Shown: positions 1 through 9,192, counted from the first letter of the stretch. The stretch: 64,000 bases of DNA from Klebsiella sp. BIGb0138 (GCF_004342285.1 NZ_SMCV01000006.1:1-64000); one strand, 5' to 3'. The notes: a model not told the origin generated them from the sequence alone. Numbers and translations are program-made.

Positions 1-282
1 TTTGATGCTCGTGAATTAAACTTCGTAATGAATTACGTATGTTCACTCAGAGACTTGGTATTCATTTTTCGTCCGAAGACGTTAAGAATCCATGTTACTT
101 TGAGTGCCCACACAGATTGTCTGATAAATTGTTAAAGAGCAGTTGCGACGCGCTTTAGCGCTCTGTCGCGAGGTCCCGTATAATACGTTTTCCTCATTCA
201 GAGTCAACCCCATTTTTCAGGATTTTTCTCTTTCCGACTCACCGTCGCTGTGGGATGTTTCTCATCAGCGCCGTGTCGATGG
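1..282 (-). other. rRNA operon 5-prime leader (16S gene off the left edge)
   Basis: Read on the minus strand, bases 155 to 1 match the conserved enterobacterial rrn leader, including the boxA antitermination element (minus-strand TGCTCTTTAACA at 130-141) and the leader running towards the 16S start. The mature 16S gene would begin just left of base 1, so no rRNA gene itself is present. The position next to gmhB corresponds to rrnH of E. coli. The start of the leader at about 282 is inferred from the P1 -10 box. Confidence 0.9.
180..207 (-). promoter_or_regulatory. rrn P2 promoter
   Basis: Minus strand: -35 TTGACT at 207-202, 16-base spacer, -10 TATTAT at 185-180, followed by the GC-rich stretch and boxA. 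This matches the layout of rrn P2 promoters in enterobacteria. Confidence 0.85.
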
Positions 283-288
283 AGGCGC

Positions 289-345
289 ATTATAGGGAGC
301 CGAACGGGAATGACAAGCGGAAAAATACATTTTTATTTCAACCGC
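289..345 (-). promoter_or_regulatory. rrn P1 promoter with UP element
   Basis: Minus strand: -35 TTGTCA at 316-311, 16-base spacer, -10 TATAAT at 294-289, followed by the GCGCCTCC discriminator typical of stringently controlled rrn P1 promoters. An A/T-rich tract at about 320-345 sits where the UP element should be. Transcription should start near 282. Fis sites, if spaced as in E. coli, would fall at roughly 350-430, the last ones inside gmhB. Confidence 0.9.
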
Positions 346-365
346 TCATCTTTTATACGCAACGC

Positions 366-932
366 TTATTTTTGCTGCTTTTTGATGGCTTCCGGCAGCT
401 CGGCCAGGCTATTCAGCACCCAATCGGCGGCATTCTCCGCTTCAGGCGTAACCGGCTTACCGGTGCGGACCAGAACTTTGGTTCCAATATCTGCGGCTGC
501 CGCTGCCTGCATATCTTCTACTTTGTCGCCAACCATATAAGAAGCGGCCATATCGATATGGAGGTAGTCGCGTGCGGAGATTAGCATCCCTGGATGCGGC
601 TTACGGCAATCACAGGTCTGGCGGTACTCTTCAACGGTACCCTGCGGGTGATGCGGACAATAGTAGATACCGTCCAGATCAACGCCGCGATCGGCAAGGG
701 ACCAGTCCATCCATTCGGTCAGGGTTTCAAACTGCGCTTCAGTAAACTTACCTCGGGCGATACCGGACTGATTGGTGACCACCACCAGGGCGAACCCCAT
801 CTCCTTTAATTGCCGCATGGCATCAATAACGCCATCGATAAATTCAAAGTTGTCGATTTCGTGGACATAACCATGATCGACATTAATGGTACCGTCACGG
901 TCGAGAAAAATTGCGGGTACTGACTTTGCCAC
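366..932 (-). CDS. gmhB: D-glycero-beta-D-manno-heptose 1,7-bisphosphate 7-phosphatase
   Basis: Cytoplasmic HAD-family phosphatase that removes the C7 phosphate in ADP-heptose synthesis for the LPS inner core. The HAD nucleophile motif FLDRDGTIN is near residues 9-17 and a zinc-binding loop, CPHHPQG with CDCRKPHPG, lies around residues 92-112. I chose the GTG at 932 as start because AGGAG precedes it by seven bases and the protein then begins exactly like E. coli GmhB (188 versus 191 residues). An upstream in-frame ATG at 983 would add 17 unconserved residues. The gene is transcribed toward the rRNA promoter, whose UP element lies about 20 bases past the stop. Confidence 0.97.
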   Translation of the reverse strand: MAKSVPAIFLDRDGTINVDHGYVHEIDNFEFIDGVIDAMRQLKEMGFALVVVTNQSGIARGKFTEAQFETLTEWMDWSLADRGVDLDGIYYCPHHPQGTVEEYRQTCDCRKPHPGMLISARDYLHIDMAASYMVGDKVEDMQAAAAADIGTKVLVRTGKPVTPEAENAADWVLNSLAELPEAIKKQQK

Positions 933-1020
933 CGGTGTGCTCCTGATAAAGGCTAGTCTGATTAGTATCGCATGTTTCGCCATGCAAGAAAGTGCCTATT
1001 ATACAGAGGCACATTGATTT

Positions 1021-1044
1021 AGACGTCTGGATGCCTTAACATCC
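1021..1044 (+). promoter_or_regulatory. MetJ operator (met boxes) of metNIQ
   Basis: Three adjacent 8-base met boxes: AGACGTCT at 1021-1028 (perfect consensus), GGATGCCT at 1029-1036 and TAACATCC at 1037-1044. MetJ with S-adenosylmethionine binds such tandem boxes and represses methionine genes. The site lies 77 bases before metN, which fits control of the importer. Confidence 0.88.
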
Positions 1045-1120
1045 ATTTCATTGACAGGCATCGCCTGAACACGGCAGAAGAAAATGCCACGGCAAACGGC
1101 TAAACGATAATAAATAACTG

Positions 1121-2152
1121 ATGATTAAACTTTCGCATATCACCAAAGTGTTCCAGCAGGGGAATCGCACCATACAGGCGCTGAATGATGTCAGCCTGCA
1201 TGTCCCCGCCGGGCAAATTTATGGCGTTATCGGCGCCTCAGGCGCGGGTAAAAGTACCTTAATCCGCTGCGTCAACCTGCTTGAACGTCCGACCGAGGGC
1301 AGTGTCCAGGTTGGCGGCCAGGAACTGACCGCGCTTTCTGAAAAAGAGCTGACTCGCGCACGTCGCCAGATTGGCATGATTTTCCAGCACTTTAATCTGC
1401 TCTCTTCACGTACCGTTTTCGGCAACGTGGCGCTACCGCTGGAGCTGGACAATACGCCGCAGGCGGAAATTAAACGCCGTGTGAGCGAACTGCTGGAGCT
1501 GGTCGGTCTTGCCGATAAGCATGACAGCTACCCGGCAAATCTCTCCGGCGGCCAGAAGCAGCGCGTAGCGATCGCCCGCGCTCTGGCCAGTAATCCCAAG
1601 GTTCTGCTGTGCGATGAAGCCACCAGCGCCCTCGACCCGGCAACCACGCGCTCCATTCTCGAGCTGCTGAAAGATATCAACCGTCGTCTCGGTCTGACGA
1701 TTTTGCTGATTACCCATGAGATGGACGTCGTTAAACGCATCTGCGACTGCGTGGCGGTTATCAGCAATGGCCAGTTGATTGAGCAGGATACGGTGAGCGA
1801 AGTCTTCTCTCACCCGAAAACCCCGCTGGCGCAGCAGTTTATTCAATCGACGCTGCACCTGGATATCCCGGATGACTATCAGGTTCGACTGAAGCCGAAT
1901 GCGCTTCCCGATAGCGTTCCGATGCTGCGCATGGAGTTTACCGGCCATTCCGTCGATGCCCCGCTGCTCTCTGAAACCGCTCGCCGCTTTAATGTGAACA
2001 ACAACATTATTAGCGCGCAGATGGACTACGCCGGCGGCGTGAAGTTCGGCATTATGCTGACCGAGATGCACGGCACCACGGAGGATACCCAGGCCGCTAT
2101 CGCCTGGCTGCAGGAAAATCATGTAAAAATAGAGGTACTGGGATATGTCTGA
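1121..2152 (+). CDS. metN: Methionine ABC importer, ATP-binding subunit
   Basis: ATPase of the MetNIQ importer for L- and D-methionine, at the inner face of the cytoplasmic membrane. Walker [10 protein letters not shown] lies at about residues 38-46, the ABC signature LSGGQKQR near 140-147 and Walker [12 protein letters not shown] near 160-170. The C-terminal ~100 residues form the NIL/ACT-like domain that binds methionine and gives trans-inhibition. Length 343 residues equals the E. coli protein. The metI start overlaps the metN end by eight bases, indicating translational coupling. The MetJ boxes upstream suggest repression when methionine is ample. Confidence 0.98.
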   Translation: MIKLSHITKVFQQGNRTIQALNDVSLHVPAGQIYGVIGASGAGKSTLIRCVNLLERPTEGSVQVGGQELTALSEKELTRARRQIGMIFQHFNLLSSRTVFGNVALPLELDNTPQAEIKRRVSELLELVGLADKHDSYPANLSGGQKQRVAIARALASNPKVLLCDEATSALDPATTRSILELLKDINRRLGLTILLITHEMDVVKRICDCVAVISNGQLIEQDTVSEVFSHPKTPLAQQFIQSTLHLDIPDDYQVRLKPNALPDSVPMLRMEFTGHSVDAPLLSETARRFNVNNNIISAQMDYAGGVKFGIMLTEMHGTTEDTQAAIAWLQENHVKIEVLGYV

Positions 2153-2798
2153 GGCAATGATTTGGCTGCTGTTGCGCGGCGTGTGGGAAACGCTGGCCAT
2201 GACCTTCGTCTCCGGCTTTTTCGGTTTTGTCCTCGGCCTGCCGGTGGGTGTGCTGCTGTACGTCACCCGTCCGGGGCAGATTGCGGCTAACGCGAAGCTA
2301 TACCGAACGCTGTCCGCGGTGGTTAACATTTTCCGTTCGATTCCTTTTATTATCCTGCTGGTGTGGATGATTCCGTTTACCCGGGTGATTGTCGGAACCT
2401 CGATTGGTCTGCAGGCGGCGATTGTGCCGCTGACGGTCGGCGCCGCGCCGTTTATCGCCCGGATGGTGGAAAACGCGCTGCTGGAAATTCCAACCGGGCT
2501 TATCGAAGCTTCGCGCGCGATGGGCGCCACGCCGATGCAGATCGTGCGTAAAGTACTGCTGCCGGAAGCGCTGCCGGGTCTGGTCAACGCGGCAACCATC
2601 ACCCTTATTACCCTGGTCGGTTATTCCGCCATGGGCGGCGCGGTCGGTGCCGGTGGTCTGGGGCAGATTGGCTATCAGTACGGCTATATCGGCTACAACG
2701 CCACGGTTATGAATACCGTGCTGGTATTACTGGTTATTCTGGTTTATTTAATTCAATTCTCTGGCGATCGTATCGTCCGGGCTGTGACTCACAAATAA
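2145..2798 (+). CDS. metI: Methionine ABC importer, permease subunit
   Basis: Inner-membrane permease that forms the translocation channel of MetNIQ as a homodimer. The 217-residue sequence has about five hydrophobic segments. The coupling helix region [25 protein letters not shown] carries the EAA motif that contacts the ATPase, near residues 124-148. Length matches E. coli MetI. The start codon lies within the end of metN. A short hairpin (GCCGCCTCAGGGCGGC) follows before metQ but lacks a T-run, so it is more likely an mRNA-stability element than a terminator. Confidence 0.98.
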   Translation: MSEAMIWLLLRGVWETLAMTFVSGFFGFVLGLPVGVLLYVTRPGQIAANAKLYRTLSAVVNIFRSIPFIILLVWMIPFTRVIVGTSIGLQAAIVPLTVGAAPFIARMVENALLEIPTGLIEASRAMGATPMQIVRKVLLPEALPGLVNAATITLITLVGYSAMGGAVGAGGLGQIGYQYGYIGYNATVMNTVLVLLVILVYLIQFSGDRIVRAVTHK

Positions 2799-2880
2799 CA
2801 TTATCGACACAACATCATTCAGCCGCCTCAGGGCGGCCTGAATGACGCGTGTACACAGACTCTTACAAGAAGGAAATAAC

Positions 2881-3696
2881 ATGGCCTTTAATTTCAAAAC
2901 CTTTGCGGCAGTCGGCGCGTTGATCGGTTCTCTGGCTCTGGTGGGTTGCGGTCAGGATGAAAAAGATCCGAACCATATCAAAGTCGGCGTCATCGTTGGT
3001 GCAGAGCAGCAGGTTGCTGAGGTGGCACAGAAAGTGGCGAAAGAGAAATACGGTCTCGACGTTGAACTGGTGACCTTCAACGATTACGTGCTGCCGAACG
3101 AAGCGCTGAGCAAAGGCGACATCGACGTTAACGCCTTCCAGCACAAACCGTATCTCGATCAGCAAATTAAAGACCGTGGTTACAAACTGGTTGCCGTTGG
3201 CAACTCCTTTGTCTACCCGATTGCCGGCTACTCCAAGAAAATTAAATCCCTCGACGAGCTACAGCCGGGCTCCCAGATTGCCATTCCGAACGATCCGACC
3301 AACCTCGGCCGCTCCCTGCTGCTGCTGCAGCAAGTTGGCCTGATCAAACTGAAAGAAGGCGTAGGTCTGCTGCCAACCTCCCTGGATATCATTGAAAACC
3401 CGAAAAACGTAAAAATTGTTGAACTGGAAGCGCCGCAGCTGCCGCGTTCCCTCGACGATGCGCAGATCGCTCTGGCGGTGATCAACACCACCTACGCCAG
3501 CCAGATCGGCCTGACTCCAGCGAAAGATGGTATTTTCGTCGAAGGTAAAGATTCTCCGTACGTTAACCTGATTGTGGCTCGCGAAGACAACAAAGACGCG
3601 GAAAATGTTAAGAAATTTGTTCAGGCGTACCAGAGCGACGAAGTGTACGAAGCCGCGAATAAAATCTTTAACGGCGGTGCGGTGAAAGGCTGGTAA
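2881..3696 (+). CDS. metQ: Methionine-binding lipoprotein of the MetNIQ importer
   Basis: Substrate-binding protein that delivers methionine to MetNI. A lipoprotein signal peptide ends in the lipobox LVGC (cysteine at residue 23), so the mature protein is anchored to the inner membrane facing the periplasm. The rest is a NlpA/MetQ-type binding fold. The ATG at 2881 follows AAGGAAATAAC and gives 271 residues as in E. coli; an earlier in-frame ATG at 2842 has no comparable ribosome site. Last gene of metNIQ, followed by a terminator. Confidence 0.97.
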   Translation: MAFNFKTFAAVGALIGSLALVGCGQDEKDPNHIKVGVIVGAEQQVAEVAQKVAKEKYGLDVELVTFNDYVLPNEALSKGDIDVNAFQHKPYLDQQIKDRGYKLVAVGNSFVYPIAGYSKKIKSLDELQPGSQIAIPNDPTNLGRSLLLLQQVGLIKLKEGVGLLPTSLDIIENPKNVKIVELEAPQLPRSLDDAQIALAVINTTYASQIGLTPAKDGIFVEGKDSPYVNLIVAREDNKDAENVKKFVQAYQSDEVYEAANKIFNGGAVKGW

Positions 3697-3722
3697 TCTT
3701 TTTTCACCGTAATATCATTCAG

Positions 3723-3750
3723 GACGGGCTTTATGCCCGTCTTGTCATTT
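3723..3750 (+). terminator. Terminator after metQ
   Basis: Stem GACGGGC (3723-3729), five-base loop, GCCCGTC (3735-3741), then a T-rich tail. Ends the metNIQ transcript. Confidence 0.75.
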
Positions 3751-3804
3751 ATGCAAGCACCTGATTCAATAGCGCCCTGTTTGATTATTTATTGAGGAAA
3801 TACT

Positions 3805-4212
3805 ATGCGTGCTTTACCGGTCTGTTTGTTAGCACTCATGTTAAGCGGCTGTTCCATGCTAAGCAGATCTCCCGTCGAACCTGTACAAAGCACCGCAACC
3901 GCCCCCGCCAGAACGGAACCGGCAAAACCGAAAGTTACGCGCCCGGCGCCGGTACGCATTTATACCGATGCATCCGCACTGGTCGGCAAGCCTTTCCGCG
4001 ATCTCGGTGAAGTGAGCGGTGAATCATGCCAGGCGAGTAACCAGGATTCGCCGCCGAATATCCCAACCGCGCGCAAGCGTCTGCAGATCAACGCGGCCAA
4101 AATGAAAGCCAACGCGGTGCTGCTGCACAGCTGCGAAGTCACCAGCGGGACACCAGGATGCTATCGCCAGGCCGTTTGCCTGGGTTCAGCGCTGAACGTT
4201 TCGGCGCAATGA
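3805..4212 (+). CDS. rcsF: Outer-membrane lipoprotein sensor of the Rcs stress system
   Basis: Surface-exposed lipoprotein that senses LPS and peptidoglycan damage and relieves IgaA inhibition of the Rcs phosphorelay. The signal peptide ends in the lipobox LSGC at residues 13-16. A proline-rich linker follows, then a domain with four cysteines (SGESCQ, LLHSCEV, TPGCYR, AVCLG) matching the two non-consecutive disulfides known in RcsF. Length 135 versus 134 residues in E. coli. The start follows TTGAGGAAAT. The stop codon overlaps the trmO start (ATGA). E. coli RcsF is assembled with BamA, also in this window. Confidence 0.97.
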   Translation: MRALPVCLLALMLSGCSMLSRSPVEPVQSTATAPARTEPAKPKVTRPAPVRIYTDASALVGKPFRDLGEVSGESCQASNQDSPPNIPTARKRLQINAAKMKANAVLLHSCEVTSGTPGCYRQAVCLGSALNVSAQ

Positions 4213-4916
4213 GCGCATTTCAGTTCGCGCAGATAGGCGTTATTCGCTCGCCGTATAAAGAAAAATTTGCCGTGCCGCGCCAGCCGGGGCTGGTCAAAAA
4301 CGGCGGCGGCGAACTGCACCTCCTGCCACCCTATAACCAGGCTGACGCCGTGCGCGGCCTGGAAGCCTTCAGCCATCTGTGGGTGTTGTTTGTTTTCCAT
4401 CAGACGATGGAAGGCGGATGGCGGCCTACCGTGCGCCCTCCCCGCCTCGGCGGTAATGCGCGGATGGGGGTTTTCGCCACCCGCTCGACCTTTCGCCCAA
4501 ACCCTATCGGCATGTCGCTGGTTGAGCTCAAGGGCGTTCGCTGCCATAAGGAGCAGGTAATACTGCAGCTTGGCAGTCTGGATCTGGTCGATGGTACTCC
4601 GGTGGTCGATATCAAACCGTATCTGCCCTTTGCCGAAGCGTTGCCGGATGCCAGCGCCAGCTACGCCCAGCAGGCGCCGCTGGCGGAGATGGCGGTCAGC
4701 TTTACGCCTGAAATGGAAACGCAGCTACTGGCCCTGGAGAAACGCTACCCGCGCCTGAAAGCATTCATTTGCGAAGTGCTGGCGCAGGATCCCCGTCCGG
4801 CCTATCGAAAAGAGGAAGAAGCGGGGAAAACCTATGCCGTCTGGCTGCTTGATTTTAACGTGCGCTGGCGCGTGATTCCGTCCGGTTTTGAAGTCTTTTC
4901 CCTTGAAGCGCGCTAA
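4209..4916 (+). CDS. trmO: tRNA (adenine(37)-N6)-methyltransferase TrmO
   Basis: S-adenosylmethionine-dependent enzyme that methylates t6A37 to m6t6A in threonine tRNAs. It belongs to the TsaA/VirR family; the N-terminal domain holds the signature around RPNPIG (residues 97-102) and the FATRS segment. The ATG at 4209 overlaps the rcsF stop and gives 235 residues as in E. coli; starting at 4158 would run through the rcsF end out of frame with no conservation. Co-transcription with rcsF is likely. Confidence 0.95.
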   Translation: MSAFQFAQIGVIRSPYKEKFAVPRQPGLVKNGGGELHLLPPYNQADAVRGLEAFSHLWVLFVFHQTMEGGWRPTVRPPRLGGNARMGVFATRSTFRPNPIGMSLVELKGVRCHKEQVILQLGSLDLVDGTPVVDIKPYLPFAEALPDASASYAQQAPLAEMAVSFTPEMETQLLALEKRYPRLKAFICEVLAQDPRPAYRKEEEAGKTYAVWLLDFNVRWRVIPSGFEVFSLEAR

Positions 4917-5028
4917 TTTTATTTTCCTCTCTTTTGGCATCTTTGCCACACTGGTAAACTAAACCACTTTTTTTGTTTCAGGCTGGTCCGCCAGCCTGTT
5001 CCGATCGTCCACATGGAACCGTAACAAC

Positions 5029-6747
5029 ATGCGTACTAGCCAATACCTGCTCTCCACTCAAAAGGAGACACCTGCCGACGCCGAAGTCATCAGCCATCAG
5101 TTGATGCTGCGCGCCGGGATGATCCGTAAGCTGGCCTCCGGGTTATACACCTGGCTGCCGACCGGCCTGCGCGTCCTAAAAAAAGTCGAAAACATCGTGC
5201 GTGAAGAGATGAACAACGCCGGTGCTATCGAGGTGTCCATGCCGGTGGTGCAGCCAGCGGACTTATGGCAGGAGAGCGGTCGCTGGGAGCAATACGGTCC
5301 GGAGCTACTGCGCTTCGTTGACCGCGGCGACCGGCCGTTTGTCCTCGGGCCGACGCATGAAGAAGTGATCACCGACCTGATCCGCAACGAGCTGAACTCT
5401 TATAAGCAGCTGCCGCTGAACTTCTTCCAGATTCAGACCAAGTTCCGCGACGAAGTTCGCCCGCGCTTTGGCGTAATGCGTTCTCGCGAATTCCTGATGA
5501 AAGATGCTTACTCTTTCCATACCACTCAGGAATCGCTACAGGAAACCTACGATGCAATGTATGCCGCCTACAGCAAAATCTTCACCCGCATGGGTCTGGA
5601 TTTCCGCGCGGTACAGGCTGACACCGGTTCTATCGGCGGTAGCGCATCGCATGAGTTCCAGGTGCTGGCACAGAGCGGCGAAGATGACGTTATCTTCTCT
5701 GACAGCTCTGATTTCGCAGCCAATATCGAGTTCGCAGAAGCGTTAGCGCCGCAAACGCCGCGCGCAGCGGCAACCCAGGAGATGACCCTGGTCGATACGC
5801 CGCAGGCCAAAACCATCGCCGAGCTGGTTGAGCAGTTCAACCTGCCGGTGGAGAAAACCGTCAAAACGCTGCTGGTTAAAGCGGTAGAAGACAGCGCGTA
5901 TCCGCTGGTCGCCCTGCTGGTTCGCGGCGACCATGAGCTGAACGAAGTGAAAGCGGAGAAGCTGCCGCAGGTTGCCAGCCCGCTGACCTTTGCCACCGAA
6001 GCAGAGATTCGCGCCATCGTCAGCGCCGGTCCGGGTTCTCTGGGTCCGGTCAACATGCCGGTTCCGGTGGTGATTGACCGGACCGTGGCCGCAATGAGCG
6101 ATTTTGCTGCCGGCGCCAATATTGATGGCAAACACTACTTCGGCATTAACTGGGATCGCGATGTCGCCACGCCGGAAGTCGCCGATATCCGTAACGTCGT
6201 CGCCGGCGATCCGAGCCCGGACGGTCAGGGTACGCTGCTGATTAAACGCGGTATCGAAGTGGGCCACATCTTCCAGCTGGGTACCAAGTACTCGCAGGCG
6301 ATGAACGCCTCCGTCCAGGGCGAAGACGGGCGCAACCAGGTGCTGACCATGGGCTGCTACGGTATCGGGGTGACCCGCGTGGTGGCCGCTGCCATCGAGC
6401 AGAATCATGATGAGCGCGGCATCGTCTGGCCGGACGCCATTGCGCCTTTCCAGGTCGCGATCCTGCCGATGAACATGCACAAGTCCTACCGTGTGCAGGA
6501 GCTGGCTGAGAAGCTGTATGGTGAACTGCGCGCGCAGGGCATCGAAGTGCTGATGGATGACCGTAAAGAGCGTCCGGGTGTGATGTTTGCCGATATGGAG
6601 CTGATTGGTATCCCGCATACTATCGTTCTCGGCGATCGCAACCTCGACAACGACGATATCGAATACAAATATCGTCGTAACGGCGAGAAGCAGCTGATCA
6701 AAACCGGCGATATCGTCAATTACCTGGTTGGCGCCATTAAAGGCTAA
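5029..6747 (+). CDS. proS: Prolyl-tRNA synthetase
   Basis: Class II aminoacyl-tRNA synthetase of the bacterial type, cytoplasmic. The catalytic core (motifs 1-3) flanks an inserted YbaK-like editing domain (roughly residues 230-390) that clears Ala-tRNA(Pro). Motif 2 is seen at [19 protein letters not shown] (about 138-156), and the anticodon-binding domain lies C-terminal (about 470-572). Length 572 is identical to E. coli ProS. It is followed by a bidirectional terminator shared with nlpE. Confidence 0.98.
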   Translation: MRTSQYLLSTQKETPADAEVISHQLMLRAGMIRKLASGLYTWLPTGLRVLKKVENIVREEMNNAGAIEVSMPVVQPADLWQESGRWEQYGPELLRFVDRGDRPFVLGPTHEEVITDLIRNELNSYKQLPLNFFQIQTKFRDEVRPRFGVMRSREFLMKDAYSFHTTQESLQETYDAMYAAYSKIFTRMGLDFRAVQADTGSIGGSASHEFQVLAQSGEDDVIFSDSSDFAANIEFAEALAPQTPRAAATQEMTLVDTPQAKTIAELVEQFNLPVEKTVKTLLVKAVEDSAYPLVALLVRGDHELNEVKAEKLPQVASPLTFATEAEIRAIVSAGPGSLGPVNMPVPVVIDRTVAAMSDFAAGANIDGKHYFGINWDRDVATPEVADIRNVVAGDPSPDGQGTLLIKRGIEVGHIFQLGTKYSQAMNASVQGEDGRNQVLTMGCYGIGVTRVVAAAIEQNHDERGIVWPDAIAPFQVAILPMNMHKSYRVQELAEKLYGELRAQGIEVLMDDRKERPGVMFADMELIGIPHTIVLGDRNLDNDDIEYKYRRNGEKQLIKTGDIVNYLVGAIKG

Positions 6748-6771
6748 TTCCGCAGATCGCGACGAAAAACA

Positions 6772-6799
6772 AAAAGGCCTCGCGGATGCGAGGCCTTTT
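6772..6799. terminator. Bidirectional terminator between proS and nlpE
   Basis: Twelve-base perfect stem (6772-6783 with 6788-6799), GC-rich inside and flanked by A-run and T-run, so it can end both the proS transcript (plus) and the nlpE transcript (minus). Confidence 0.85.
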
Positions 6800-6820
6800 C
6801 TTTTCTACCGCGACAAGCGG

Positions 6821-7519
6821 TTACGGGTTGCAGTCTTTGCCCGGGACGAATTGAATGTCTTTATCCGCCATCAGCGTTTTGACCATTTCCCCACTGTCCG
6901 GGTTGGCTTCCAGCGTGAAGTGCCCTTCTACCACCAGCAGCACCGGGCGCGTTTGCGTCCCGCGGGCGGCGGCATAATCGCGTTCAAGCTGGGCATTATT
7001 GGCGACCGCAACGCGTTGACCGGTCGCACAGTCGGTAAAGGTCGCCGCATCCGCCATATAGAAGTACATTCCGCGCATGGCCATCGGCGTGGTCGGCAGA
7101 CTGGCTTTTACCGATTTCAGGCTATAGTTCAGCGTTGATTCAAGCGGATTTCCTTCCCGATCGAGCATTTCCAGCGTCTCGCCCTTCGCCCGGAACCAGG
7201 ACTTCTCACCTTTGCTATCGGTCAATACCAGCTTATCCGCAGTACGCGCCCAGGTGCCGTACGACGCGAACGATGACGGCTCACGGCTGACGCCCTGATA
7301 GCGTTCATTCATTATCCAGCTGCCATCTTTTTCGAGGAACAGCGAGGTTTCAATGCCCTCGCAATCGGCGCACGGTAAGATGCCGCGCCAGCTTTGCTGC
7401 ATAGGCTTCAGTTCTTCCATCGGCGCTGGCTGTAGCGTCTCCACCTCTGAACGATGGTTACAGCCAAACAGCGCAAAAAGCGAGCCCGCTACCACCGCTG
7501 AAAATACAATTTTCTTCAC
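6821..7519 (-). CDS. nlpE: Outer-membrane lipoprotein NlpE (Cpx-pathway surface sensor)
   Basis: Lipoprotein that activates the CpxA/CpxR response on surface contact or lipoprotein-transport and oxidative-folding faults. The signal peptide ends in LFGC (cysteine at residue 20). The N-terminal beta-barrel domain carries the CADC motif (about residues 51-54), and a second cysteine pair lies in the C-terminal domain (FTDCATG and the final KDCNP). The 232-residue protein starts with GTG after AAGGAATGAACA. E. coli NlpE has 236 residues. The E. coli neighbour yaeF is absent here. Transcribed convergently with proS. Confidence 0.95.
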   Translation of the reverse strand: MKKIVFSAVVAGSLFALFGCNHRSEVETLQPAPMEELKPMQQSWRGILPCADCEGIETSLFLEKDGSWIMNERYQGVSREPSSFASYGTWARTADKLVLTDSKGEKSWFRAKGETLEMLDREGNPLESTLNYSLKSVKASLPTTPMAMRGMYFYMADAATFTDCATGQRVAVANNAQLERDYAAARGTQTRPVLLVVEGHFTLEANPDSGEMVKTLMADKDIQFVPGKDCNP

Positions 7520-7562
7520 TGTTCATTCCTTATCATCCATTCCACCCGTTCGCCATGGGCGT

Positions 7563-7976
7563 CTACTGACGAACTTTCCCACGCAGCGCTTTTACCGAGG
7601 ACTTTTGTGCCTTCGAGGCCAGCCGGCGCTCTTTTGAGGCCCGGGTCGGCCGCGTTTCCCGGCGGCTTTTTTGCACTGCGGTTAATTCTTTGATTAAGGC
7701 CACCAGACGAGAGATAGCCGCTTCGCGATTCATCTCCTGGCTGCGATATTCCTGAGCTTTAATGATAACCACACCGTCGGCAGAAATTAAGTGGTGGCTG
7801 GCGGCAAGTAAACGTTCCTTATAATACTCAGGCAGGCTCGACGCCTTGATATCAAAACGCAAATGGATAGCGGTTGAGGCTTTATTCACGTGCTGGCCGC
7901 CCGCGCCCTGGGCGCGGATCCCGGAAAGGGTAAATTCGTCATCCGGAATGGCGACGCTGCGGCTAATCGTAATCAT
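7563..7976 (-). CDS. arfB: Alternative ribosome-rescue factor ArfB (peptidyl-tRNA hydrolase)
   Basis: Hydrolyses peptidyl-tRNA on ribosomes stalled without a stop codon. The catalytic GGQ tripeptide lies at about residues 25-27 ([10 protein letters not shown]), and a basic C-terminal tail ([10 protein letters not shown] through the end) threads into the empty mRNA channel. Length 137 versus 140 in E. coli, shortened only at the very end. Its ATG overlaps the yaeQ stop (ATGA), so the two genes are translationally coupled. Confidence 0.96.
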   Translation of the reverse strand: MITISRSVAIPDDEFTLSGIRAQGAGGQHVNKASTAIHLRFDIKASSLPEYYKERLLAASHHLISADGVVIIKAQEYRSQEMNREAAISRLVALIKELTAVQKSRRETRPTRASKERRLASKAQKSSVKALRGKVRQ

Positions 7977-8518
7977 GCCGGCGGCTGCCAGGCGGTTAAA
8001 TTAATTTCCAGATTATTCTTAGCATCAGATAACCAGATGCTACCGTCCTGCAACGTGGCCTGTAAGTTCATCGTCCGATCGGCAAAAGCGCTGAGCTGCG
8101 CAAGCTGCGTATCATCCAGATACCAGACCGTCAGTTTGCTGAACTGCGCCATCTTGCTCTTATTTTGCTGCCACCAGATTTCAGCGGCCCGGCTATTGTA
8201 GGCAAACAGCGCCACCTCTTGCGCCCGGGAGCAGGCTTTTTTAATCCGCCGCTCATCCGGTAAACCGAGCTCAATCCACAGGTCAACGCCGAGGTGATCG
8301 TTGAGCAACCACAGCTCCGCCTCGTCATCTGAAGAGAGGCCGCGGGTAAACTGCAGACGCTCGTCGGCGTATTTGATCCACGCCAGCAGCCGCAGCATCA
8401 TGCGCTCCTGGGTTTCCGACGGATGCTGAGCCAGCGTCAGGCTGGCGTCGAGAAACTGGTTGCGATCCAGATCGGCAACGTTCACCGTGGCCTTATAAAT
8501 TGTCGCTTTCAGCGCCAT
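7973..8518 (-). CDS. yaeQ: YaeQ family protein, function unclear
   Basis: Conserved 181-residue cytoplasmic protein of the YaeQ family, which has a PD-(D/E)xK nuclease-like fold in known structures. E. coli yaeQ was linked to suppression of rfaH defects, but a biochemical activity is not settled. I chose the ATG at 8518 ([10 protein letters not shown]) because it gives exactly the E. coli length; the in-frame ATG at 8548 adds ten unconserved residues. First gene of a two-gene unit with arfB. Confidence 0.92.
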   Translation of the reverse strand: MALKATIYKATVNVADLDRNQFLDASLTLAQHPSETQERMMLRLLAWIKYADERLQFTRGLSSDDEAELWLLNDHLGVDLWIELGLPDERRIKKACSRAQEVALFAYNSRAAEIWWQQNKSKMAQFSKLTVWYLDDTQLAQLSAFADRTMNLQATLQDGSIWLSDAKNNLEINLTAWQPPA

Positions 8519-8605
8519 GAATAAACTCCTGAAATAAATGGCGGACATTGTAACGAAACTGGCGACAAAAGGCTGCCGGCAATCCGCGCCTCCCTTTTCA
8601 TCCTG

Positions 8606-8635
8606 CTGATATTGCTTAAATGACTATGGTATAGT
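8606..8635 (+). promoter_or_regulatory. Candidate promoter of yaeP-rof
   Basis: Extended -10 TGGTATAGT at 8627-8635 with a weak -35 CTGATA at 8606-8611, spacer 18. It lies about 80 bases before yaeP in the divergent yaeQ/yaeP gap. Assigned by eye only. Confidence 0.4.
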
Positions 8636-8714
8636 CACCTTGCTAAACAGAGTGTATCTTCGTAGGCTTAAACTTGCATCCCACGGTTGAGTCAGAATAC
8701 TGACAGGAGGGCAT

Positions 8715-8915
8715 GTGGACCACTATTGTGAGTTAATACGCAAGCGGTATGCGGAAATAGCCAGCGGAGACCTAGGGTATATTCCGGATGCGCTGGGTTG
8801 CGTGTTGAAAGTGTTGAATGAAATTGCGGCGGATGAGGCCCTTTCGGAGTCAGTCAGGGAAAAGGCCGCCTGTGCGGCAGCAAACTTACTGGTGAGCGAT
8901 TATGTCAATGAATGA
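8715..8915 (+). CDS. yaeP: YaeP family small protein, function unknown
   Basis: Acidic 66-residue protein of the UPF0253 family, nearly identical to E. coli YaeP and of equal length. No function is established. The start must be GTG at 8715, four bases after AGGAGG. An ATG two bases earlier (8713) is out of frame and would make only seven residues before TAA. Its last codons overlap rof by 14 bases, so YaeP and Rof are probably made from one message. Confidence 0.93.
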   Translation: MDHYCELIRKRYAEIASGDLGYIPDALGCVLKVLNEIAADEALSESVREKAACAAANLLVSDYVNE

Positions 8916-9162
8916 TACTTATCAACCCATCAACTGCGATGATTATGACAACCTCGAACTTGCCTGCCAGCATCATCTGGTGCTAGTACTGACGCTCAAA
9001 GACGGTGAGCAGCTGCAGGCCAAAGCAAGCGATCTTATCTCGCGCAAAAATATCGAGTATCTGGTGGTGGAGCTGAGCGGAAATAATCGCGAGCTACGCC
9101 TGGATAAAATCGCCAGCTTCAGCCACCCGGAAATCGGTACCGTGGTGGTAAGTGAGTCCTGA
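8902..9162 (+). CDS. rof: Rho-inhibiting protein Rof (YaeO)
   Basis: Small acidic protein that binds the transcription terminator Rho and blocks its RNA-binding site. The 86-residue sequence has the Sm-like fold region [11 protein letters not shown] to RELRLDKI. The start at 8902 (MSMNDTYQ) lies inside the end of yaeP; a second in-frame ATG at 8908 gives the 84-residue form usually listed for E. coli and cannot be excluded. The following hairpin ends this transcript. Confidence 0.93.
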   Translation: MSMNDTYQPINCDDYDNLELACQHHLVLVLTLKDGEQLQAKASDLISRKNIEYLVVELSGNNRELRLDKIASFSHPEIGTVVVSES

Positions 9163-9165
9163 ATA

Positions 9166-9192
9166 AAAACGGGTGGCTCAGCCGCCCGTTTT
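9166..9192. terminator. Bidirectional terminator between rof and tilS
   Basis: Imperfect stem AAAACGGGTGGC / GCCGCCCGTTTT with a TCA loop. The tilS stop codon (9180-9178, minus) lies in the loop, so the hairpin includes the last bases of tilS. It can serve both convergent genes. Confidence 0.8.

Noticed and set aside
250-584. Plus-strand open frames over the rrn promoter and gmhB end
   Set aside because: They cover clear rrn P1 promoter sequence and reverse-strand gmhB codons.
1433-2602. 389-codon open frame opposite metN and metI
   Set aside because: Spans two well-defined genes in reverse; no independent support.
2822-2837. Terminator between metI and metQ
   Set aside because: Hairpin present but no T-run follows; metQ needs the upstream promoter, so a stability element is more likely.
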